Shown: in pieces, positions 1-4,916 of the stretch
Layout of the letters: every line of letters begins with the position of its first letter
Numbering within the stretch: the first letter of the stretch is position 1
Position numbers and translations under genes: made by a program
Source: Acidimicrobiia bacterium
GTDB lineage: Bacteria > Actinomycetota > Acidimicrobiia > Acidimicrobiales > SZUA-35
Direction of reading: 5' to 3'
NCBI GenBank assembly: GCA_029857855.1
Contig: JAOUGG010000278.1
Location: forward strand, 1-5,112
Length of the DNA stretch: 5,112 nucleotides
Notes under the pieces: generated by a model
What the model was told of the DNA's origin: nothing
The model's database searches: none
The model's input: the letters and a program-made list of their open reading frames with translations, nothing else

Positions 1-671
1 GGCTCGAGCAGGTTGAACACGACAATTGGTAACTTGTTGTCCATGCACAAGGAAATCGCCGTCGAGTCCATGACCTTCAGCTGTCGCTCGAGCACCTGCA
101 AGTAGGTGATCGAGTCGTACATGGTTGCGTGAGGGTCCAAGACGGGGTCGGCAGTGTAGATGCCGTCGACCTTCGTGCCTTTCAAGATGACCTCCGCCTT
201 GATCTCCATGGCGCGGAGGGCCGCCGCAGTGTCGGTCGTGAAATACGGATTCCCGGTGCCGGCCGCAAAGATCACCACCCGCCCCTTCTCCAGGTGGCGG
301 ATGGCCCGGCGGCGGATGTACTCCTCGGCCACCTGCGGCATACGAATTGCCGACTGGAGCCGGGTCGGGACGTTCTTCTGTTCGAGCATGTCCTGGAGGG
401 CGAGCGCGTTCATCACGGTGGCGAGCATGCCCATGTAATCGGCCTGCGCCCGGTCGAGGCCGCCCTCGACGCCGGTCATACCCCGCCAGAAGTTGCCGCC
501 GCCGACCACGATCGCCACCTCGACCCGAAGGTTCTTCCAGACGTCGATCACCTCATCGGTGATCCGGTCCATGACCTCGTGGTTGATGCCGAAACCCTGG
601 TCGCCGGCGAAGGCCTCTCCCGACAACTTCAGCAGGATTCGGCGCCAGCGTGGACTTGAGTCGTTGTTCAC
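1..671 (-). CDS. pyrH: UMP kinase (uridylate kinase), 3' end outside the window
   Basis: PyrH phosphorylates UMP to UDP with ATP in the cytoplasm, the step that commits pyrimidines to RNA, DNA and UDP-sugar synthesis. Bacterial enzymes are hexamers of the amino-acid-kinase fold, usually regulated by GTP and UTP. The 223 visible residues show the N-terminal phosphate loop KLSGE (15-19), the glycine loop GGGN (57-60) with R63, the UMP-pocket motif DYMGMLAT (78-85), [14 protein letters not shown] (137-150) and [13 protein letters not shown] (164-176). Family members are near 240 residues, so roughly 15-20 are missing past base 1. I chose the GTG start at 671 because a clean GGAGG lies 5 bases upstream and gives an N-terminus of normal length. 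An in-frame ATG at 704 would add 11 residues but has no clear Shine-Dalgarno. It lies downstream of tsf in the usual order, across a 480-base gap. The identification is secure. Confidence 0.96.
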   Translation of the reverse strand, partial: MNNDSSPRWRRILLKLSGEAFAGDQGFGINHEVMDRITDEVIDVWKNLRVEVAIVVGGGNFWRGMTGVEGGLDRAQADYMGMLATVMNALALQDMLEQKNVPTRLQSAIRMPQVAEEYIRRRAIRHLEKGRVVIFAAGTGNPYFTTDTAAALRAMEIKAEVILKGTKVDGIYTADPVLDPHATMYDSITYLQVLERQLKVMDSTAISLCMDNKLPIVVFNLLE

Positions 672-676
672 AGAAA

Positions 677-681
677 CCTCC
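677..681 (-). promoter_or_regulatory. Ribosome binding site deciding the pyrH GTG start
   Basis: The minus strand reads GGAGG followed by 5 bases and then GTG. This favours the GTG at 671 over the in-frame ATG at 704, which is preceded by GTAGTGAACG with no good Shine-Dalgarno match. Confidence 0.7.
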
Positions 682-1120
682 GGCCCGAAGGGCACTCCTG
701 CCATCGTTCACTACCCGTTCCGGCGCACGTGGCAGCTGACGGCCGGGTTTCACCTCAGGCTACTGGCTCCGTCACTGAATGCGGGGTAACTCGGTGCGGG
801 GCCGATCGATGCAGGGTCTACAAATTTCCTGTATCGAAGCCGCCCTCAACGCCGTCACGACTCCTGAAAGCCACCGTCGATCGAGTTCGGGGATTCGGAC
901 CGTGACGGCCGTCTGGAGGAACGATCATGAGCCATTTCCCCACGACCGCCCACCGACGAGCATCAGCCGGAACGGGACCGTGAGCGGGACGGGGTGCTGG
1001 TGCGGTCGGCGCGTCGGGTCCGGGTTCGGACCGTGGCGTTTTGGCGCCGGTTGTGGCGGGCACTGCGACGGGACAGGAAAGCGGCGGCGCCGGTCGACAG
1101 CGCCCCTCAGCGGCCACTGT

Positions 1121-1138
1121 CCGCCGGCACTCCGACGG
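1121..1138 (-). terminator. Hairpin just downstream of tsf, possible terminator
   Basis: On the minus strand CCGTCGG, loop AGTG, CCGGCGG forms a 7-bp stem with one G-U pair, starting 13 bases after the tsf stop. No U-tract follows, so it is not a canonical intrinsic terminator. GC-rich actinobacterial terminators often lack U-tracts, and the position at the end of rpsB-tsf suits termination, attenuation or mRNA 3'-end protection. The structure is visible in the sequence; the function is inferred. Confidence 0.35.
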
Positions 1139-1151
1139 CGGCGAGGAGCAG

Positions 1152-1928
1152 CTAGCCGACCATGGCCAGGACGAAACGGTTGATGATGCCGTCGCCAACC
1201 CGGGCCTCGACCGTTTCCTTCTCGCCGAACACACCCTGCTCGGGCAGAACCCGCTCGGCGAACCAGGCATTCAAGCGGCCCTCGACGATCTTGTCCCAGG
1301 CCGCCTCGGGCTTGCCCTCGTTCTTGGTGATCTCCAGCAGGGCGCTCCGCTCCCGCTCGACCTCGTCGGCGGGGATCTCGTCGCGGCTGAGGTAGGTCGG
1401 CTTGGCGAACGCGATGTGCAACGCGATCTCGTGCAGTGTCTCGGCGTCGACGCCGGTTGCCTCGACGAGCACACCGGCTCGGCCGCCACCGTGAACGTAG
1501 GCGTCGATCAGCGCATCGCTCGTCTTCTCGAAGCGGGCCACCTGACCGAAGTCGATGTTCTCCTTGACCGTGAGCTTCAGCTCTTCGATGGCTTCCGCCT
1601 TCTCGGCGACGGCCTCGGGCCCCTTGGCCAGGACAAGCTCGGCCAGCTCGTGGGCGAGCTTGACGAAGTCGTCGGATTTGGCGGCGAAGTCGGTCTCGGA
1701 CTTGAGGTGGACCAGTGCGGCCGCCTCATCGTTCTCGGCGACGACGACGATGCCTTCGCTGTTTTCACGGTCGCTTCGGCCGGCCGCCTTGGCCAAACCC
1801 TTCTCCCGCAGAATCTGTACGGCGGCCTCGAAGTCGCCGTCGGCCTCGGTGAGCGCCTTTTTGGCGTCCATCATCCCGGCGCCGGTCGATTTGCGGAGTT
1901 CCTGTACATCCTTGGCGGCGATAGCCAT
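1152..1928 (-). CDS. tsf: Elongation factor Ts
   Basis: EF-Ts is the nucleotide exchange factor that releases GDP from EF-Tu so that it can reload with GTP and aminoacyl-tRNA. The 258 residues begin with the UBA-like N-terminal domain and its signature LRKSTGAGMMDAKKAL (11-26). The EF-Tu-contacting core motif SETDFAAKSDDF (77-88) follows. T79-D80-F81 match the conserved TDF that disturbs the Mg2+ site of EF-Tu, although the usual V after F is A here. The dimerisation-core segments HIAFAKPTYLS (171-181) and KIVEGRLNAWFAE (213-225) are present, and it ends with INRFVLAMVG. Length is slightly below the roughly 270-280 residues common in relatives. ATG at 1928 is preceded by a modest AAAGGGAAA about 8 bases upstream. 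It lies 48 bases after rpsB, so co-transcription is expected. The TAG stop sits in the palindrome GCTAGC, which also supplies a stop for a plus-strand frame. Confidence 0.97.
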   Translation of the reverse strand: MAIAAKDVQELRKSTGAGMMDAKKALTEADGDFEAAVQILREKGLAKAAGRSDRENSEGIVVVAENDEAAALVHLKSETDFAAKSDDFVKLAHELAELVLAKGPEAVAEKAEAIEELKLTVKENIDFGQVARFEKTSDALIDAYVHGGGRAGVLVEATGVDAETLHEIALHIAFAKPTYLSRDEIPADEVERERSALLEITKNEGKPEAAWDKIVEGRLNAWFAERVLPEQGVFGEKETVEARVGDGIINRFVLAMVG

Positions 1929-1976
1929 CTGACGTTTCCCTTTTCTTCTCGTTCTTCGTGGTGGATACCGGCCGGA

Positions 1977-3038
1977 TCAGACGGTTTCGCCCTCAGTGGA
2001 CTCGGCGGCCGGGCTGTCGGACTCCGGCGCCTCGGCTGGAGATTCGGCAGCGGCCTCAGCGGGGGCCTCGGTCGCGGTCTCGGCGGCGACCGCAGCAGCG
2101 GTCTCGGCGGGCGTCTCGCCATTGGCGGCCGGAACATCGGCAGGGCTCTCAGCCACTGTCTCCGCCGTTTCGGGCGCCGGCGCGGCGGCCGCAGCAGCCT
2201 CCTGCTCGGCGAGCGCGGCGGCCACACGGGCCTCACGGTCGGCTGCAGCCTGAGCGGCTGCGGCCCGGGCCGCCTCCTGCTCGGCGGCGATGGCCGCTTC
2301 CTGTTCCGGGGTCCGGCTCTGGGGCGCGGTTGGGGCACCGGTCCGACGGGCGGCCATGATCTTGCCCTCGGCCACGGCCTCGGCGATGACTCGGGTCATC
2401 AGCTCGGCCGAACGGATGGCGTCGTCGTTGCCGGGAATCGGGTAGGTGATGAGATCCGGATCGCAGTTGGTGTCGACCACGGCCACGATGGGGATGCCGA
2501 GCTTGCGGGCTTCGGTGACGGCGATGTGCTCGATGATGGTGTCGACGACGAACACCACGCTGGGCAGCTTCGCCATCGTCTTGATACCGCCGATGTTGCG
2601 GTTCAGCTTCTCGAGCTCGCGACCGTAACGAAGGGCTTCCTTCTTCGGCATTTCCTCGAAGTCGCCGGCGGCCTGCATGCGCTCGTACTCGAGCAGCTTG
2701 CCCACCCGCTTGGAGATGGTCTGGTAGTTGGTGAGCATGCCGCCGAGCCAACGCTGGTCGACGAACGGCATGTTGACCGACTGGGCGTGGCGACGGATCG
2801 ATTCCTGGGCCTGCTTCTTGGTGCCGACGAACAGCACCGTTCCGCCCCTGGCCACGTCGTCTCGGACGAAGGTGTAGGCGGTCTCGATCCGGGAAAGCGT
2901 CTCCTCCAGATCGATGATGTACACCCCGTTGCGGTCACCGTGGATGAACCGCTTCATCTTGGGGTTCCAGCGGCGGGTCTGATGCCCGAAATGCACGCCG
3001 GCTTCCAGCATTTGCTTCATGGTGACGACTGCGGTCAC
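1977..3038 (-). CDS. rpsB: 30S ribosomal protein S2 with long acidic C-terminal tail
   Basis: S2 binds 16S rRNA late in 30S assembly, between head and body, and is needed for S1 docking and initiation in many bacteria. The 353-residue product carries the S2 signatures [15 protein letters not shown] (14-28), [10 protein letters not shown] (71-80), [13 protein letters not shown] (92-104) and the second S2 signature with [14 protein letters not shown] (197-210). The conserved core ends near residue 230. About 122 further residues follow: an Ala/Glu/Gln-rich, probably helical stretch (243-286), then an Ala-Pro-Glu-Ser-Thr segment (287-353). No Lys, Arg or His occurs after R271. Actinobacterial S2 proteins often have a tail, but I recall about 290-310 residues, so this one is long. 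The start is GTG at 3038 with GGAGGA 6 bases upstream. It gives the typical N-terminus ([13 protein letters not shown]), so the internal ATG at 3020 is not preferred. tsf follows after 48 bases. Confidence 0.97.
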   Translation of the reverse strand: MTAVVTMKQMLEAGVHFGHQTRRWNPKMKRFIHGDRNGVYIIDLEETLSRIETAYTFVRDDVARGGTVLFVGTKKQAQESIRRHAQSVNMPFVDQRWLGGMLTNYQTISKRVGKLLEYERMQAAGDFEEMPKKEALRYGRELEKLNRNIGGIKTMAKLPSVVFVVDTIIEHIAVTEARKLGIPIVAVVDTNCDPDLITYPIPGNDDAIRSAELMTRVIAEAVAEGKIMAARRTGAPTAPQSRTPEQEAAIAAEQEAARAAAAQAAADREARVAAALAEQEAAAAAAPAPETAETVAESPADVPAANGETPAETAAAVAAETATEAPAEAAAESPAEAPESDSPAAESTEGETV

Positions 3039-3044
3039 TTTTGT

Positions 3045-3050
3045 TCCTCC
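3045..3050 (-). promoter_or_regulatory. Ribosome binding site deciding the rpsB GTG start
   Basis: The minus strand reads GGAGGA, 6 bases, then GTG. It lies directly after the large leader stem (3059-3109), leaving only 8 bases between stem base and Shine-Dalgarno, so the leader fold could influence ribosome access. Confidence 0.75.
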
Positions 3051-3058
3051 GGTTGTTG

Positions 3059-3170
3059 CCGGTCGATCTCGCTCCGCTGGGCGGAGACCGTAGGATTCGG
3101 ATCGACCGGAATGGTTTGGTTCGGTGTTGGTTCTCGGCCCGCATCGCGGGCTTCAGGGGCCACAAGGCCC
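3059..3170 (-). promoter_or_regulatory. Structured rpsB 5' leader with three hairpins
   Basis: Three inverted repeats stand in series between the M23-like gene and rpsB, read on the minus strand. First, GGGCC-TTGT-GGCCC (3157-3170). Second, GCCCGC-GAT-GCGGGC, a perfect 6-bp stem (3137-3151). Third, a composite element: outer stem CCGGTCGATC / GATCGACCGG, 10 perfect pairs (3100-3109 with 3059-3068), enclosing a 6-bp hairpin CTCCGC-CCA-GCGGAG (3072-3086). In E. coli the rpsB leader is the target of autogenous repression by S2, and bound S2 lowers rpsB-tsf expression. A similar role here is plausible from position, but I recognise no specific family consensus. The first two hairpins could instead end the upstream transcript, although no U-tract follows. 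The pairings are seen directly; the regulation is inferred. Confidence 0.55.
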
Positions 3171-3176
3171 TCATGA

Positions 3177-3182
3177 ACTTTA
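3177..3182 (-). promoter_or_regulatory. Candidate -10 element for the rpsB-tsf promoter
   Basis: The minus strand reads TAAAGT, fitting the TANNNT pattern of housekeeping actinobacterial -10 boxes, just upstream of the first leader hairpin. A weak -35 (ATGATC, sharing the TGA core) lies 16 bases upstream. It would give a leader of about 130 bases beginning near 3170. rpsB operons are normally highly transcribed, so a promoter is expected in this spacer, but the -35 match is poor. Confidence 0.3.
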
Positions 3183-3215
3183 TCGGGGTTCGTTGCCAGA
3201 TCATCCGACGCCCTC

Positions 3216-3734
3216 TCACCCGACAAGAAGCCGACCCGACCGAACGGCGACGAGCCGCACCGCCCACGACGATGTCAGATAGCGGAGGGGGTCGACGTAG
3301 ACGTCGCGCACCCGAGCCGTGAGGTGGAATCGGCGGGCTGCCGTGGCCACCCGTTGGCCACCGACCACGGCGTCGCCGGCCGAGACGTCGATGCCATCGA
3401 GATAGGCGTAGGTCGAACGCAGTGTCGGGGTGTGAGCCACCACGACGAACCGCTGACCGCCGACCGTGCCGGCGAACGTGACCACCCCGTCGGCGACCGC
3501 CACGACGGCCTGACCGGTACGGGTGTCGTATTCCAGGCCCCGGTTGCCGGCGCTGTATGGCCCCGCCGGGGCGCGGAAGTAGTCGACGATCGGGGCGTCG
3601 ACGGGATGACGCCACGGCGCGGGAGCGGCATCGGCGGCCAGCGCCGACTGCGCCGAGATCGGAGAAGCGGACGAAACCAGCGCTGCGGCTGCGACTGCGG
3701 CTGCGACGACGACGAGGGTGACAAGACGGCCCAT
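3216..3734 (-). CDS. Exported M23/LytM-fold protein, probably catalytically inactive
   Basis: The 172-residue product starts with a signal peptide: R3, a hydrophobic stretch at about 4-20, and possible cleavage after A28 or A33. It would therefore act outside the membrane. The rest follows the M23 (LytM) pattern: W41-R-H-P near the start, PYSAGNRGLEYD (59-70), GQAVVAVADGVVTFAG (74-89), TLRSTYAYLDG (104-114), GDAVVGGQRVA (120-130), FHLTARV (136-142) and YVDPLRYL (146-153). Active M23 endopeptidases have H-x-G-x-D, a catalytic H near YxHL, and H-x-H. Here these read N64-R-G-L-E68, Y111 and H137-L-T139, so only one of the usual metal or catalytic residues remains. Like inactive LytM proteins such as EnvC, it may bind or regulate rather than cut peptidoglycan. 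AAGGAGG lies 5 bases before the ATG. It is 94 bases after the sigma gene, probably co-transcribed. An M23 gene in this position is common in actinobacteria. Confidence 0.82.
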   Translation of the reverse strand: MGRLVTLVVVAAAVAAAALVSSASPISAQSALAADAAPAPWRHPVDAPIVDYFRAPAGPYSAGNRGLEYDTRTGQAVVAVADGVVTFAGTVGGQRFVVVAHTPTLRSTYAYLDGIDVSAGDAVVGGQRVATAARRFHLTARVRDVYVDPLRYLTSSWAVRLVAVRSGRLLVG

Positions 3735-3739
3735 GGCGG

Positions 3740-3746
3740 CCTCCTT
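3740..3746 (-). promoter_or_regulatory. Strong ribosome binding site of the M23-like gene
   Basis: The minus strand reads AAGGAGG, a complete Shine-Dalgarno match, 5 bases before the ATG at 3734. It fixes this start and indicates efficient translation. Confidence 0.75.
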
Positions 3747-3797
3747 CGATGACGAGGATCGGAGGGGCCGGTGGACCCGAGCGGCCGCGGGGGCCGT

Positions 3798-3818
3798 CGT
3801 CGGTCAGAGTAGCCGACG
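3798..3818 (-). other. Hairpin in the spacer after the sigma factor gene
   Basis: The minus strand reads CGTCGG, a 9-base loop, then CCGACG, a 6-bp perfect stem starting 10 bases after the sigma-factor stop. There is no U-tract. It could partly terminate or stabilise the transcript between the sigma gene and the M23-like gene. Nothing else in the 94-base spacer stands out apart from the M23 ribosome binding site. Confidence 0.3.
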
Positions 3819-3828
3819 GGGGCGTCGA

Positions 3829-4605
3829 TCAGGCGGGTTCGCGTTCGGCCTGTTCGAGCCGGGAGCGAAGCCCGAAGACGGCCTTCGTGTGGATCTGGCA
3901 TACCCGGCTCTCGGTGACACCGAGCACCTTGCCGATCTCGGCGAGCGTCATGTTCTCGTAGTAGTAGAGCGTGAGGACGATCTTCTCCCGCTCGGTCATC
4001 GTGTTGATGGCCCGGGCCAGCAGCTGACGTGACTCCGACCGCTCGTAGGTCATCCCGGGACCGTCGCGCCGGTCGGCGAGGGTGTCGCCGAACGTGAGCG
4101 TCTCGGTTCCGCCGACCGAGAGCATCTCGTCGAGGGCCACCATGCCGAGGGAGCCGATCTGCTTGTAGACGCCGTTCAGCTGATCGGATGTCAGATCGAG
4201 TTCGTCGGCGATCTCGGTATCGGTCGGCGGCCGGTGGAGCTTGGCCTCCAGCTTGGCCATCGCCCGTTCGACGGCTTTCGCCTTCGAACGTACCGAGCGT
4301 GGTACCCAGTCGATCGAACGCAGCTCGTCGAGGATCGCCCCCTTGATACGGGAGACGGCGTAGGTCTCGAACTTGAAGCCGCGTTCGGGATCGAACTTGG
4401 TGATCGCGTCGATCAACCCGAACATCCCGTAGCTGATCAAATCGGCCTGATCGACGGTCTGGGGAAGCCCAGCCGCGATCCTACTGGCCACGTATTTGAC
4501 CAGCGGAGCGTAATACACGATCAGCTCGTCACGGTCCTGTTGGTTCTCCGCCGTCTTGAATCGCGCCCAGACGGCTTCGAGATCACTGTCAGTTTCTATT
4601 GCCAC
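3829..4605 (-). CDS. whiG: RNA polymerase sigma factor, WhiG/FliA family
   Basis: This is a sigma-70 group 3 factor that directs RNA polymerase to a dedicated promoter set. From GTG 4605 the protein has 258 residues. Region 2 runs from about 29 to 100 (YYAPLVKYVASRIAAGLP, DLISYGMFGLIDAI, FETYAVSRIKGAILDELR), followed by DWVPRSVR (99-106). Region 3 spans about 104-165, and region 4 about 195-250 with TEREKIVLTLYYYENMTLAE and the helix-turn-helix VTESRVCQIHTKA. Most of this matches Streptomyces WhiG closely as I remember it. WhiG controls sporulation onset and is held by the anti-sigma RsiG with c-di-GMP; FliA controls flagellar genes. Sequence alone does not separate the two, but the dprA/rpsB neighbourhood is that of whiG. 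The reading frame stays open to a TTG at 4881, but the upstream part has no sigma-like sequence. The GTG lacks a clear Shine-Dalgarno, so the exact start is uncertain. Confidence 0.9.
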   Translation of the reverse strand: MAIETDSDLEAVWARFKTAENQQDRDELIVYYAPLVKYVASRIAAGLPQTVDQADLISYGMFGLIDAITKFDPERGFKFETYAVSRIKGAILDELRSIDWVPRSVRSKAKAVERAMAKLEAKLHRPPTDTEIADELDLTSDQLNGVYKQIGSLGMVALDEMLSVGGTETLTFGDTLADRRDGPGMTYERSESRQLLARAINTMTEREKIVLTLYYYENMTLAEIGKVLGVTESRVCQIHTKAVFGLRSRLEQAEREPA

Positions 4606-4708
4606 GGTGCCCGCACTGGTGAGGGGGTTCTCAGGTCTTGGCCGAGAAGCGCTTGGGCCTTGGCCCCAGCCTCCTCGTACCCACTCTCCGTCGGCGTTCC
4701 ACCACAGA

Positions 4709-4738
4709 ACGTGAGAATTTAGGTTGGATTCTCTACGT
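4709..4738 (-). repeat. Bulged 10-bp inverted repeat upstream of the sigma factor
   Basis: The minus strand reads ACGT, bulged A, GAGAAT, loop CCAACCTAA, ATTCTC, ACGT: 10 base pairs with one bulge. It stands in an A/T-rich patch about 105 bases before the GTG start. It may be an operator (dyad) or an RNA hairpin in the leader. The pairing is seen directly; the role is unknown. Confidence 0.45.
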
Positions 4739-4742
4739 GAAT

Positions 4743-4773
4743 GAGTCAGGCGGCGGGCACGTGCCCCTGACTC
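4743..4773. repeat. Nested inverted repeat with 12-base palindrome
   Basis: GAGTCAGG (4743-4750) and CCTGACTC (4766-4773) are perfect inverted copies. Between them, sharing one base, lies the perfect palindrome GGGCACGTGCCC (4755-4766). The whole could fold as a hairpin with an internal bulge, or bind a dimeric regulator. It lies about 145-175 bases past the probable dprA stop and 140-170 bases before the sigma start. Confidence 0.45.
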
Positions 4774-4916
4774 CCTCTCCCCATCGGTCGACTCGCTGCG
4801 CTCAGCAGGCTTCTCGAATCCGAGCAGGTGAAGGTAGCGGACTTTGGCGGCGGAAGTCACGGCCAAGGAGGGTAGCGGCAACGGGGGTCGGTCGTGCGGA
4901 TGGAATGTGTCGGCAC

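Larger units (their letters stand above)
672..1151. other. 480-base gap between tsf and pyrH without a secure gene
   Basis: The gap holds no recognisable protein on either strand. It contains a hairpin just after tsf (1121-1138), a 9-base inverted repeat GCCGTCACG (851-859) / CGTGACGGC (901-909), and a 10-base palindrome GACGGCCGTC (904-913) overlapping its right arm. On the plus strand GGAGGA (915-920) precedes an ATG at 927 that opens an 18-codon ORF ending at 983. A separate plus frame from GTG 994 to TAG 1155 encodes 53 mostly basic residues with G/C-biased third positions, ending in overlap with the tsf stop. Neither ORF resembles a family I know. pyrH is probably transcribed from a promoter in this gap, but I found no convincing -35/-10 pair for it: TAGCCT near 755 lacks a -35 at the right distance. 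Confidence 0.5.
4606..4916. other. 311-base gap between dprA and the sigma factor, rich in inverted repeats
   Basis: No separate gene is seen here. The sigma reading frame continues open through most of it, but the translation has no recognisable domain, and codons around 4700-4740 are A/T-rich at third positions, unlike the flanking genes. The gap contains a 10-bp bulged hairpin in an A/T-rich patch (4709-4738) and a nested inverted repeat around an ACGTG-centred palindrome (4743-4773). The minus-strand TAAATT (4716-4721) could be a -10 box, but no good -35 is found at 16-18 bases. It most likely holds the dprA 3' untranslated region and the sigma-gene promoter and leader. Confidence 0.5.

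Noticed and set aside
1..60. Short inverted repeat GACAA / TTGTC at the left edge
   Set aside because: It lies inside pyrH coding sequence ([11 protein letters not shown]), has only 5 pairs, and is explained by the codons.
129..659. Plus-strand open frames of 71-176 codons over pyrH
   Set aside because: They are antisense shadows of pyrH, which is supported by multiple family motifs.
818..1270. 150-codon minus-strand frame across the tsf end and the gap
   Set aside because: It overlaps tsf in the wrong frame, is Pro/Ser/Arg-rich, and has no family resemblance.
1980..2260. Tandem GCC/GCG-type DNA repeat
   Set aside because: It is low-complexity coding for the Ala/Glu/Pro tail of S2, without a fixed repeat unit at the DNA level.
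1871..2338. Arg/Pro-rich minus-strand frame over the S2 tail
   Set aside because: It is an out-of-frame reading of the GCC/GCG-rich S2 tail codons; the low-complexity R/P composition is typical of such a shadow.
1041..3176. Open reading frame of 711 codons on the plus strand across tsf and rpsB
   Set aside because: It lies antisense to two certain genes in the same codon register. Strong G/C third-position bias and the Ala/Glu-rich S2 tail keep the opposite strand free of stops. Its Gly/Leu/Asp-rich translation resembles no protein.
3178..3189. WhiG/FliA-type -10 (the minus strand reads CCCCGATAAAGT here, close to GCCGATAA) upstream of rpsB
   Set aside because: The -10-like match is good, but no TAAA is found at the required distance of about 15 bases upstream, so a WhiG-dependent rpsB promoter is not supported.
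4606..4916. Riboswitch (c-di-GMP, c-di-AMP or similar) in front of the sigma gene
   Set aside because: I looked for the conserved cores and found none; only simple inverted repeats are present.
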